Shown here: positions 18,444 through 27,731 of the stretch, in pieces
Position numbering within the stretch: position 1 is the stretch's first letter
How the letters are laid out: every line of letters starts with the position of its first letter
Source of the DNA: Nitrospinales bacterium
GTDB taxonomy: Bacteria > Nitrospinota_A > UBA7883 > JACRGQ01
Assembly (NCBI GenBank): GCA_023248495.1
Contig: JAHFEK010000004.1
Span: 17,044-81,043 of the forward strand
DNA length: 64,000 nucleotides
Reading direction: 5' to 3'
Made by a program: the position numbers and the translations under genes
The notes under the pieces: generated by a model
Told to the model about the DNA's origin: nothing
Databases searched by the model: none
Seen by the model: only the letters and a program-made list of their open reading frames with translations

Positions 18444-20857
18444 TTTTTCGCCATGAGGGTTTCGGCAATGGTCACCACATCCCCCACGTCCTTCCCATAG
18501 GCATCGGCCCCGATTTCATCGGCAAACGAGCGTGTAACCACCGCTCCCCCCACCATGATCTTGTACGGCAAGTTCCGTTTTTTCACTTCATTCACCACCA
18601 GCGGCATCTGGATCATCGTGGTGGTCATCAGCGCCGAAAGCCCCAGGATGTCCGCGCGGTGCTTTTCGGCGGCGGCAAGAATATCATCCAACGGCACATT
18701 GCGCCCCAAATCAATAACCTTGTAACCGAAATTCTCCAGCATAATGACGCAAACGTTCTTGCCGATGTCGTGCACATCGCCTTTCACCGTGGCGAAAACA
18801 ATTGTCCCCTTGCTTGCGTCGGCACGGGCGGAGCGGAGCAACGGATCAAGCACCGCCACTCCCTTCTTCATCGTGTCGGCGCTGGCGACGAGATGCGGGA
18901 TGAATTTCTTCCGCTCGGCGAAGAGATCGCCCACCTTGCGGATGGCGGGCGTCAGGCTGTTTATGAAAACATCCATCGGCGGGATGCCTTCGTCAAGCGC
19001 GGCCTGCACCAGTTGGGCAATGCCATCCTTCTCCCCCTCGACAACGGCGTTAAAAATCTTTTCGGCAATGGGGAGATTCTGCGCCTGTTTGGCCGCCGGG
19101 GCCGCCTCTTTGGCCGCGCTTCCGGTTTCCCAAGCGGTGGCGGCGTTGATAAAACGGTTGCAGCCGATATCGCGCCGGGTGAAGAGTCCCGCGGCGGCGG
19201 CAGTTTTGTGCATCTGTTCGTCATAAGGGTTCACAATGGCGGCGTCAAGCCCGTTGGCCATCGCCATCGCCAGAAAGTTATTGTTGATGGTATGCCGGTC
19301 CGGCAGGCCAAACGAAACGTTGGAAAGGCCGATGGTGGTGGCGCAGCCCAGCTCTTCGCGGATGAGCCGGATGGTCTCCAGCGTCTGGCGCGCCCCCTCC
19401 TGCATCGCGGATACCACCACCGCGAGACAATCGAACACAATGTCTTCGCGCCGCATGCCAAGCGCCAGCGCGCGGTCAAGTATCTCTTTGGCGTATTTAA
19501 GCCGCGCCTGGGCCGATTCCGGTATCTCGTCGCCGGCGGTAAGCGCCAGCACGGCGGCGCCGTGGCGTTTCACGAACGGCAACACCGTTTCCAGCTTGTC
19601 ATGCTCGGCATTCACGCTGTTCACCAGCGCGCGCCCGGCGTACACCTGCAAGCCGCGCAACAGCGCGTCGTTATTCGAGCTATCGATCACCAATGGCAAC
19701 GCAGTCACGTTCTGCACGGCGGTGACGGCTTTCACCATCATGGCCGGCTCGTCGATGAGCGGAACCCCCACGTTGATGTCAAGCGCGCCAGCCCCCGCCT
19801 CTTCCTGCTTGCGGGCCTCGGCCAAAATCAGGTCGGTGCGCCCTTCCTTGATCGCCTCGCCGAATTTTTTCTTGCCGGTCGGATTGATCTTTTCGCCGAT
19901 CTTCACAAACGGATGCCCCGCGCCTATCCACAACGCGCTGGAGCGGCTGGCGATGACGACGCCCCCCCTGCCGGGGCGGGGTGCAACCGGTTGTCCTTTT
20001 ACCAACGAGGATATTTTTTGAATGTATTCCGGGCGCGTGCCGCAGCAGCCGCCGATAATGCCCGCTCCCAGCTCCACGAATTTCGGGGCGAAAGAAGCGA
20101 CTTCATCCATCGGCGCCTTGAAGCGGGTGACACCCCCCTCCAGCACCGGCAACCCGGCGTTTGGCTCCACCATGATCGGCAGTTTCGACGCCGCCGCGAT
20201 GCGGCGAACCACGTCCAGCATTTCAGCCGGACCGGTGGAACAGTTCACGCCAAGGACATCGACGCCCAAACCTTCCAAAACCGCCGCGGCCGCTTCGGGG
20301 GTGGTGCCGGTATCGGTCACGCCCCCCGCGGTAAACGTCATGCTGACGATGAGCGGCACGCGGCCGCGCACCTCATTAAAACCGATAACGGCGGCCTTGG
20401 TCTCCATCAGGTCGAACATCGTTTCGATGATGAGAAGATCGGCCCCGGCTTCCACCAGTGCCTGCCCCTGTTCTCGGAAAATGGCGACGGCGTCCTCGAA
20501 ATCCACATCCCCCATCGGGAATATCAACTTGCCGCTGGGGCCTGAACCGCCCGCCACCAGCGCGCGGCCATCCGCCGCCTTGCGGGCGATCTCTACGCCG
20601 GCGCGGTTGATTTTTTTCAGGTCGTTCTGCCGCCCGTACTCTTCCAGCCGGGGCCGGCTGGAACCAAACGTGTTGGTGATGATGATCTGCGCCCCGGCAT
20701 CCACATACCGCTTGTGCACGGAAGCGATGGCTTCGGGTTTTTCGAGGTTCCAGAGGTCGGGCGCGTACCCGCTTGGCAGCCCCTCGGATTGGAGGAGCGC
20801 CCCCATGGAACCGTCGATAATGAGGACTTCTTTGCCGAGACGTTCTATTAATTTCAT
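18440..20857 (-). CDS. metH: Cobalamin-dependent methionine synthase lacking the C-terminal AdoMet activation domain
   Basis: Homocysteine-binding (GGCCGTRPEYIQKI), pterin-binding (GEKINPTGKKKFGEAI), B12-binding (TVKGDVHDIGKN); ends right after the B12 domain. Confidence 0.92.
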   Translation of the reverse strand: MKLIERLGKEVLIIDGSMGALLQSEGLPSGYAPDLWNLEKPEAIASVHKRYVDAGAQIIITNTFGSSRPRLEEYGRQNDLKKINRAGVEIARKAADGRALVAGGSGPSGKLIFPMGDVDFEDAVAIFREQGQALVEAGADLLIIETMFDLMETKAAVIGFNEVRGRVPLIVSMTFTAGGVTDTGTTPEAAAAVLEGLGVDVLGVNCSTGPAEMLDVVRRIAAASKLPIMVEPNAGLPVLEGGVTRFKAPMDEVASFAPKFVELGAGIIGGCCGTRPEYIQKISSLVKGQPVAPRPGRGGVVIASRSSALWIGAGHPFVKIGEKINPTGKKKFGEAIKEGRTDLILAEARKQEEAGAGALDINVGVPLIDEPAMMVKAVTAVQNVTALPLVIDSSNNDALLRGLQVYAGRALVNSVNAEHDKLETVLPFVKRHGAAVLALTAGDEIPESAQARLKYAKEILDRALALGMRREDIVFDCLAVVVSAMQEGARQTLETIRLIREELGCATTIGLSNVSFGLPDRHTINNNFLAMAMANGLDAAIVNPYDEQMHKTAAAAGLFTRRDIGCNRFINAATAWETGSAAKEAAPAAKQAQNLPIAEKIFNAVVEGEKDGIAQLVQAALDEGIPPMDVFINSLTPAIRKVGDLFAERKKFIPHLVASADTMKKGVAVLDPLLRSARADASKGTIVFATVKGDVHDIGKNVCVIMLENFGYKVIDLGRNVPLDDILAAAEKHRADILGLSALMTTTMIQMPLVVNEVKKRNLPYKIMVGGAVVTRSFADEIGADAYGKDVGDVVTIAETLMAKK

Positions 20858-20924
20858 AAGAGAGCCATTCTAACCCGAGACGCCGGGAAATTATCAACGA
20901 AAGATGGAGATTTCCATCGCTCCG

Positions 20925-21006
20925 GTCATCCTGAGCCGCAGGCGGACGAAGGCTCCCACTCCCTTTTTTCAACCGGAAAGGGATTCTTCGCTACGCTCAG
21001 AATGAC
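20925..21006. repeat. REP-like palindromic intergenic element
   Basis: Terminal inverted repeat GTCATCCTGAGC / GCTCAGAATGAC (one mismatch) flanking CGGACGAAGG...GGATTCTTCGCTAC. Confidence 0.65.
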
Positions 21007-21019
21007 ACAAAATACGAAG

Positions 21020-22936
21020 TCAGGCCTGCGCCGGGGCGTCACCTAGGGGATGAGTGGCATCGGGCGCGGGATTGGCCTCAGCGGCGGACGGCGAGGATTC
21101 GGCAGCGGGCAACGCATCCGGCTTCTTGCCATTGCCATTAGGGGGCACGATGCCATTTACAATAAATTGCATATCCTTGGCGTCGAGCGTTTCCTTCTCA
21201 AGCAACGCGGCTGCAATTTTTTCCAGTATGGCGCGGTCCTCGGTTAATATTTTAACTGCGGTGGCCATCCCCTCTTTCACAATCCGCTCCACTTCGCTGT
21301 CGATATTCTGCGCGACCTTATCGCTGTAATCGGCGGTATGCGATACTTCCCGGCCGAGAAAAATCGGTTCATCACGTCTGCCAAATGCCAGCGGTCCCAA
21401 TTTATCGCTCATGCCCCACTTGCAGACCATGCGGCGGGCCAAGTCGGTGGCGCGCTCGATATCGTTACCCGCGCCGGTGGTCATCTCGCCGATGGCGAGT
21501 TCTTCCGCCGCGCGGCCGCCCATCAGAATGGCAACGGTATTCAAGAGAAACGTCCGCGGAAAGGTGTGCTTTTCATCCTCGGGAAGCTGCTGGGTGAGCC
21601 CCAACGCCCGGCCGCGGGGAATGATGGTGATTTTGTGTATCGGGTCGGTGCCCGGCAACTTCATCGCCACCAGCGCATGGCCCGCCTCGTGGTAGGCGGT
21701 GGTCCGCTTTTCCTTGTCGCTGATAACAACACTGCGGCGCTCAACGCCCATCATCACCTTATCTTTGGCCTCTTCCAGGTCGGTCATTTCCACGCTCACC
21801 TTGTCGCGCCGGGCGGCAAGCAACGCCGCCTCGTTCACCAGATTAGCCAGGTCGGCGCCGGAAAAGCCGGGGGTTCCCTTGGCCACCTGCCCCATTTCCA
21901 CATCGGCCGCCAACGGCACTTTTGTGGCGTGAACTTTCAGAATCATTTCACGGCCACGCATATCCGGTATCGGCACCACCACCTGCCGGTCGAAACGGCC
22001 GGGACGGAGCAACGCGGGATCGAGCACGTCGGGACGGTTGGTGGCGGCGATCATTATGACGCCGTCGTTTCCCTCGAATCCGTCCATCTCGACGAGGAGC
22101 TGGTTGAGCGTTTGCTCGCGCTCGTCGTGGCCGCCGCCGAGGCCCGCGCCGCGATGGCGCCCGACGGCGTCAATTTCGTCCACAAAAATTATACAAGGGG
22201 CGTTTTTCTTTCCCTGTTCAAAAAGATCGCGCACGCGGGAAGCGCCCACCCCCACGAACATTTCCACGAAGTCGGAACCGGAGATGGAGAAAAACGGCAC
22301 ATCCGCCTCGCCCGCCACCGCGCGGGCCATCAGCGTTTTACCGGTTCCCGGAGGGCCGACGAGCAGTACCCCCTTGGGAAGCTTGCCGCCCAGCTTTTGG
22401 AACTTGCCGGGATTTTTAAGGAACTCGATAATCTCGACAAGCTCCTCTTTCGACTCTTCAACGCCCGCTACGTCCTTGAAAGTGACCTTCTGTTTTCCTT
22501 CATTCAAAAGTTTGGCGCGGCTCTTGCCGAAACTGAGCGCTTTGGTGCCGCCCGACTGCATCTGGCGCATGAAAAATATCCAGATGACTATGAGCAACAA
22601 CATCGGGAACCACGAGACGAGGATATTCATCCACCAGCTCGCTTGCTCCGGCGGCAGCACGGTAATCTTCACCTTTTGCCCGCGCAGCATTTCGAGAAGC
22701 TGGGTATCATCCGGCGAGAACGTGTCGAACTGTTTGCCGTTTTTAAATTTTCCTTTTATGGCGTGTCCCTGTATTTTCACGTCTTCCACATCGCCCTTTT
22801 GGAGCGCGTCGGTGAACTCGCTATAAATAATCTCGGTGTGCGGCGCCTGCGCCTGCTTGCTGAAAATATTGAAGAGCGCGATCATGAACAGCAGAACGAC
22901 CAGCCACAAGGCCAGGTTTTTTTGAAATTGGCTCAC
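21020..22936 (-). CDS. ftsH: ATP-dependent zinc metalloprotease FtsH
   Basis: [48 protein letters not shown] zinc motif, two N-terminal TM segments. Confidence 0.97.
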   Translation of the reverse strand: MSQFQKNLALWLVVLLFMIALFNIFSKQAQAPHTEIIYSEFTDALQKGDVEDVKIQGHAIKGKFKNGKQFDTFSPDDTQLLEMLRGQKVKITVLPPEQASWWMNILVSWFPMLLLIVIWIFFMRQMQSGGTKALSFGKSRAKLLNEGKQKVTFKDVAGVEESKEELVEIIEFLKNPGKFQKLGGKLPKGVLLVGPPGTGKTLMARAVAGEADVPFFSISGSDFVEMFVGVGASRVRDLFEQGKKNAPCIIFVDEIDAVGRHRGAGLGGGHDEREQTLNQLLVEMDGFEGNDGVIMIAATNRPDVLDPALLRPGRFDRQVVVPIPDMRGREMILKVHATKVPLAADVEMGQVAKGTPGFSGADLANLVNEAALLAARRDKVSVEMTDLEEAKDKVMMGVERRSVVISDKEKRTTAYHEAGHALVAMKLPGTDPIHKITIIPRGRALGLTQQLPEDEKHTFPRTFLLNTVAILMGGRAAEELAIGEMTTGAGNDIERATDLARRMVCKWGMSDKLGPLAFGRRDEPIFLGREVSHTADYSDKVAQNIDSEVERIVKEGMATAVKILTEDRAILEKIAAALLEKETLDAKDMQFIVNGIVPPNGNGKKPDALPAAESSPSAAEANPAPDATHPLGDAPAQA

Positions 22937-23144
22937 GGTTTTACCTCATAATTAAGCACTGTTATACGCCATGCCAGATGTTAAAAGTAGCATAGCCGTT
23001 ACAATTTGTACAAGCATTTAGAGCCGAAAATCGCGGCAAGGCACCGGCTAACCCATGGGTTTTCAAAGGAACAACCACGACACCCTTTTAAACCCTTGTT
23101 TTTAGAGGGTTGATTGATTATTCTTTAACATTCGTGTTTTCGTT

Positions 23145-23221
23145 GACCTCGTAGCTCAGTTGGATAGAGCATCGGATTCCTAATCCGGGGGCCGTGGGTT
23201 CGAATCCCGCCGAGGTCACCA
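23145..23221 (+). tRNA. tRNA-Arg(CCT), CCA encoded
   Basis: GACCTCG...CGAGGTC acceptor stem, anticodon loop TTCCTAA, GGGTTCGAATCCC T-arm, 3' ACCA. Confidence 0.95.
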
Positions 23222-23559
23222 CTTTTTCAGGAAGATATAAGTTCTCCCGTTCTAAGCTGAATCCAATAAATAGCCGCCCGATAGGCAGTGAAGCCTTGCC
23301 ATTCCCATCCCGTACGATAAAAACCGGGCGGTGTATCCGTTTGAGATTGCCGCAGCAATCTTCGATGGCCTTGCAATTGCGAATGTTAATGTTAACGAAG
23401 CAATCACACGCTCCATTCAAACAGTAATTTCAAACTGAGACACCAAAAACCGGATTGATTTGCCCCACTGAATGAGGTATCCTAAACTTGCCGTAAATCA
23501 TAAGTATCGCGCGAGAAAATGTACGGGCAGTTTTTTGTCGTTATCATAAGGAAGCCGCC

Positions 23560-23733
23560 ATGCTGTCAAAAATAAAGGAATTGCGGGCACTGTCCGCGGA
23601 GCTATCCGGTTTTATTTTTTCCCGGAAAGCGTACTGGTTGGCGCCGGTAATATTCATCCTGGTTCTTGTGGGATCCTTGTTTTTTATTTTGGAAGGCTCT
23701 GTTATCGCCCCTTTTATTTACGCCATTTTTTAA
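23560..23733 (+). CDS. Small DUF5989-like membrane protein (57 aa)
   Basis: Manual translation MLSKIKELRALSAELSGFIFSRKAYWLAPVIFILVLVGSLFFILEGSVIAPFIYAIF*. C-terminal EGSxxAPFIYxxF resembles DUF5989 proteins that accompany SxtJ/carbamoyltransferase genes. Too short for the ORF track. Confidence 0.75.
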   Translation: MLSKIKELRALSAELSGFIFSRKAYWLAPVIFILVLVGSLFFILEGSVIAPFIYAIF

Positions 23734-23779
23734 ATTGCATCGGCCTCCCCGCCCGAAGATAGCGGCTAAACGAAAGCTG

Positions 23780-24910
23780 TCATGGAATGGCGACCCGTTC
23801 AACGATCGCCCGCGCGACCATCCCGCAAACTTCGGGGGTGTAATGTGCCGCATCGACGAATGGCTGCTTTTCATAGTCCGCGAGCAAGCCGGTAACGTCG
23901 AAAGATGTCTTTCCGTCGGCAGTTCCGGCAAGAAGAGCCATCATTTCAGTATTGATGAGTTCTGGTTCGGTGGCGCCGGAGGGGTTAAACAGGTGGGTGC
24001 GGAATTTGTTCCGGTAGCCAACCACCGGCTGAATAAAGAAATATGTCCTGATGCCATATTCCGACGCCAAGACCGTTATCAGTTTCTTGTTCAGTTTATA
24101 CCTCGCGGAACTCTCGAGGGGAGATGGTAAACCATGCGCAATTGCTATGCCCATCACCGAATTCTTTATTTTGAACGCCCGCAAGAGAAAATCCATTAAA
24201 GGGAGTTCCGCGATGACCTGCTTCCCGAACAAGAGCGGATCGTTGCTCTTTGCTTCAAATAAGATGCTCAGTTCATTTGTAAAGATTGGCTCCATAAAAA
24301 AACCTTCGTTATATCCATCAATAAACACCGCGATGTCGGGCACATGTCCATGCCGCGCCAAGGTAGCCAGCCATTCGAATTCCTGGCTTGAATAGTAGCC
24401 CCCGACGCCAAAATTGAATACATTGATCTTCTTGCCGGGATATTTTTCCCCAAAGAACTTTTGCATTTGGGCTGGAATGGTGGAGGTATCGTCCACGCCC
24501 GTCCCGAATGTGCTGGATCCGCCAAAAACGTATATGTTCAGCCCATTATCTTTCAGGGATGCATTTTTATTGAAAGAATACCGGAATCCTTCCGGTGAAA
24601 CATTCACATATTTACCGGATCGGGCCTTTTCCCTAAACCCCATCCACGGAGCGTATTGCAAGGAATTAACCCCATGCTCATCATACATCTGGACAATATC
24701 CCGCACCGTCCATCCCGGATACACTGTATGCAAGTCCTGAATGGAACCCGCCAGAGAGGGGTGGAAAACGTGCTTCGCCTTAATCGCCGCCCATGCCAAG
24801 ATATTTAATACCAGAAAAAGGATTGCCACGTTCAACAGGAAAATCCCGATCTGCCCATAAATCGTTATTGAAATGACAGGTTTGCCTTTTTCACCGTTCA
24901 CCGATCCCAT
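23780..24910 (-). CDS. Membrane-anchored SGNH hydrolase-like protein
   Basis: N-terminal TM, YVFGGSSTFGTGVDD block I, FNFGVGGYYSSQE block II, FVDAAHYTPEVCGMVA C-terminal His block. Confidence 0.75.
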   Translation of the reverse strand: MGSVNGEKGKPVISITIYGQIGIFLLNVAILFLVLNILAWAAIKAKHVFHPSLAGSIQDLHTVYPGWTVRDIVQMYDEHGVNSLQYAPWMGFREKARSGKYVNVSPEGFRYSFNKNASLKDNGLNIYVFGGSSTFGTGVDDTSTIPAQMQKFFGEKYPGKKINVFNFGVGGYYSSQEFEWLATLARHGHVPDIAVFIDGYNEGFFMEPIFTNELSILFEAKSNDPLLFGKQVIAELPLMDFLLRAFKIKNSVMGIAIAHGLPSPLESSARYKLNKKLITVLASEYGIRTYFFIQPVVGYRNKFRTHLFNPSGATEPELINTEMMALLAGTADGKTSFDVTGLLADYEKQPFVDAAHYTPEVCGMVARAIVERVAIP

Positions 24911-25088
24911 AGCATGTCGAGTCCTTTTTAAAGTTGTCCGCTATTCACTTGGCCGCCATTTTGCTCTGACACCATTCAAAAGGCAATCGCCTTGTGGAAT
25001 TCACCCGCCCTTGGCAAAACCGGGTATTCCGCATCGAATCAATCCTCCGATTGCCCTGAACTCTCCAAAAACAGGCACACAATACACC

Positions 25089-25997
25089 CTACAAATAGCC
25101 GACATGGCCAGAGTGCTCCGAAAGCGTTTTGAAGGAGGGGCTTTCCGCCCATAGTTTCTCCAAATCACATAAAGCCAACATATGAGATTTCTGCCCTGCA
25201 ATCGTTCGTACACCAGCTAGCTCAACGAGGCTACGGTGAAAGTTTACCTGCCTCTCGGCAGCCTTGCTGTCCAATGACAAGAACATGCGGCATAAGCCCA
25301 ATATTGCCAATGTAGGAGCATCGGCAATTAACTCAATCCCGTTAAACCGGAAATCATCATCGCCATTTATACGGTTAACCACTACATACCCTTTTTCCAT
25401 GCCCAAGGACGATAGCGTGTTGTTCAGTATTTCCCGCCTAATTTCCGGTTGTTTGCTTTCAAAATACCTTCTATGACTACTGTTGAGGTGGTTTAAAACC
25501 ACGATTTCCTTTGAATCTTTTCTGCTCAAAAAGGGTTGGGAGAACTCGGAATGAACTTGCCAAAATAAAATATCGCCGTCTAAATCAAAAACATTCCTTA
25601 TACCCGCAAAAGCGCCAAGTGCGGGGAGAAACCAGCATTTTGGAGTGAACCTCAGCAGATTGGATAAATTCTTTCTTATCCTGAACACATTGTTGAAATA
25701 ACCGTGAACCCCCTTGCCAAAGATAGGCATCTTCTTAATGCGGGGAGGAACCAGCGATTCTTTCAGGAAGGTCTCAAAAAAAAGTAGCGGCTTGCCAAAA
25801 ATAACAACCTGCTTAATTTCATATGGATTAACATCTTCCTTAAGAAAAGCGTCAAGCATGTTTTCCATGGGGAAAGCATAAAATCCATCCGCATCCGGAT
25901 AATCGTTGAACGGACGGAGAACCTTTTTGACTTCTCCATCCTCACCAAGTAATACGGCCCTGAACGGCTGATAATAGGCACTCAAAACCAAAACCAT
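25089..25997 (-). CDS. Divergent, truncated carbamoyltransferase-like (NodU/CmcH N-domain) protein, likely non-catalytic
   Basis: [30 protein letters not shown]...[25 protein letters not shown] aligns by eye with the neighbouring carbamoyltransferase [30 protein letters not shown]...SQVDIVTFYDKPFLKFERILETYLA; lacks the EHHESHAASAF motif. Confidence 0.55.
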   Translation of the reverse strand: [302 protein letters not shown]

Positions 25998-26302
25998 CAA
26001 TACATCCTGTCGTTATCAGTGTGCGGCGCGGAAAAACTATCGATACTTACTGATTTATCCGTTGATGCTTTAGAACCCTCACCGGCGACAAAAAAAAGAA
26101 CGGACGTGGACGGGGCCAAAAGCGCATAAAGAATCCCATAAAATATTTTTGCCTGGAACTTGCTGACATACGCAAGGGCTTTGTATACAAATCTTTTCGT
26201 ATCCCCTAAAAAAACAATCAGGCCAAGAATGACGCTGCACATAAACGCTTTTACGCCGCCGCAATCAGACTCTCTATAGATTGTGCTGATCTGCTTTATC
26301 AT
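25997..26302 (-). CDS. Small membrane protein, possibly a divergent SxtJ-like partner
   Basis: FVYKALAYVSKFQAKIFYGILYALLAPSTSVLFFVAG resembles SxtJ (27318-27731) LYRRWMVFAAVLGRFQTMLFLTILFFLALTPLAALLRATG; its TGA overlaps the next gene's ATG (TGATG). Confidence 0.45.
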   Translation of the reverse strand: MIKQISTIYRESDCGGVKAFMCSVILGLIVFLGDTKRFVYKALAYVSKFQAKIFYGILYALLAPSTSVLFFVAGEGSKASTDKSVSIDSFSAPHTDNDRMY

Positions 26303-26306
26303 CGCC

Positions 26307-27173
26307 CTATTCCTTCCGGGCTATAAGCACGTAATAGCCATCGGTACCCGATCTAAGCCAATTGAGTTGCCCAAACAGTTGAACGGCAGGCACCTTGTAC
26401 GCACCATCAACTTTTAACTTTTCAGGAATAACCTCGCCAAACGCTTTTAAACGTGGATAGCAATCAGTAATCGTTAGCCCGCATTCTTCCATCATTGAGA
26501 TGGCAACCCTTGGGGAATGGTATTTCAAGAATTCCTCGGTAAGCTGGTTTATATGCCAGATCAGCTCGTTTGTATTGCTTAAGTGTTTGAGAAGAAATTT
26601 ACGGCAAATAGGCTCCCGCTTTGCAAAATCGGAATATAAAGTATGCAGGAGCATCCTTTCCACCCTCATGACAACTCGTGCCACCGGATCAAAAAATCCA
26701 AAAACAACCATACCGCCGGGTTTGAGCACTTTCACAAGATTCCGCAACGCGATGTGCTCATCGGGTATCGAGGTAAACAATCCCATCGCCAATATAATAT
26801 CGAACATGCCGTGGTCCGAAGGCTTGACCTTAAAGACATCGCCATGACAGAAGGAAAGTTCCGGCTTGTCATAAATCCTACGCTTAACACCCCTGGCCCA
26901 TTCAAGCGTTTCCTCGCTGCAATCCAATCCGACAACTTCCGCGCCGCTGTGTATCGCCAAGTAGGTGGTGAATTCACCGGTTCCGCAACCTGTATCAAGA
27001 AGGCGGTCTCCCGATTTCACCAAGCTTTTTATGGCTCGATACAAAAGGTTTTTTTCGAGCATGAAAATATATTCGTGAATGGTGGTTATGTGACCCAAGC
27101 TAAGGCCGGGGAACGGGTGCTTGTCGAAATAGGATTTGGGAACTTCCGTGTTAGCTATTGGCAATGAGACCAT
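26307..27173 (-). CDS. Class I SAM-dependent methyltransferase
   Basis: DRLLDTGCGTGEFTTYLA motif I, VVGLDCSEE motif II, LVKVLKPGGMVVFGFF. Confidence 0.85.
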   Translation of the reverse strand: MVSLPIANTEVPKSYFDKHPFPGLSLGHITTIHEYIFMLEKNLLYRAIKSLVKSGDRLLDTGCGTGEFTTYLAIHSGAEVVGLDCSEETLEWARGVKRRIYDKPELSFCHGDVFKVKPSDHGMFDIILAMGLFTSIPDEHIALRNLVKVLKPGGMVVFGFFDPVARVVMRVERMLLHTLYSDFAKREPICRKFLLKHLSNTNELIWHINQLTEEFLKYHSPRVAISMMEECGLTITDCYPRLKAFGEVIPEKLKVDGAYKVPAVQLFGQLNWLRSGTDGYYVLIARKE

Positions 27174-27317
27174 CTGTGGATTATCCGATCACTGGATACG
27201 TTATTGTAAATTACGTTTATTGTACTCACATCTGTCCCGCGCAAGAGTGGGTAGCTTACCAAACGGACCGCGCATTGTCCACGCATAGCTCAAGCCAGCT
27301 TGGCATTGCCTCGCTGA

Positions 27318-27731
27318 TCAGAACTGTTTTTCGTAATGTGCGCCATCCTGCAGAGGCGGGCGCTTTTTCCAATAACTCTCCTTGCCCGGATTGATTGAGA
27401 GATCGAGAGCATCCCTGCCTGTTGCGCGCAGAAGCGCCGCAAGAGGGGTAAGGGCGAGAAAAAAAAGAATCGTAAGGAACAACATGGTTTGGAAGCGTCC
27501 GAGAACCGCCGCAAAGACCATCCAACGGCGATAGAGGGGGGCCATAAGCGACGGAAGCGCCAGCCCATAGGCGGAAAAAAATAATCCAAATCCCGCCAGA
27601 TAGGGAAAGAGAGTTCCCCCTTTCCACCATGACGCCAAGGCAAACATCTGGAAGATAATCCCGATACCCGCCGCGAAAATCCGAATATCTTTTTTATTTG
27701 TCATCAGTCGAGCTCGAATTCTGTTTTCCAT
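27318..27731 (-). CDS. SxtJ-family membrane protein
   Basis: Two hydrophobic hairpins followed by LLRATGRDALDLSINPGKESYWKKRPP, typical of the SxtJ family next to carbamoyltransferases. Confidence 0.8.
   Translation of the reverse strand: MENRIRARLMTNKKDIRIFAAGIGIIFQMFALASWWKGGTLFPYLAGFGLFFSAYGLALPSLMAPLYRRWMVFAAVLGRFQTMLFLTILFFLALTPLAALLRATGRDALDLSINPGKESYWKKRPPLQDGAHYEKQF

Noticed and set aside
18659-20545. 628-aa plus-strand ORF
   Set aside because: Antisense to metH; translation is rich in His/Arg/Gly with no family resemblance, as expected from GC-biased codons read in reverse.
20858-21019. Cobalamin or SAM riboswitch ahead of metH
   Set aside because: The short intergenic region is mostly a REP-like palindrome; no riboswitch core was recognised.
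21338-22951. 537-aa plus-strand ORF
   Set aside because: Lies fully antisense to ftsH; composition typical of antisense open frames.
23091-23111. AACCCT-TGTTTTTAG-AGGGTT hairpin upstream of tRNA-Arg as a terminator for ftsH or the tRNA
   Set aside because: No adjacent U-tract in a sensible orientation; it lies upstream of both genes' 5' ends.
23118-23420. 100-aa minus-strand ORF reading TSAGFEPTAPGLGIRCSIQLSYEV
   Set aside because: Antisense to tRNA-Arg; a well-known spurious translation pattern.
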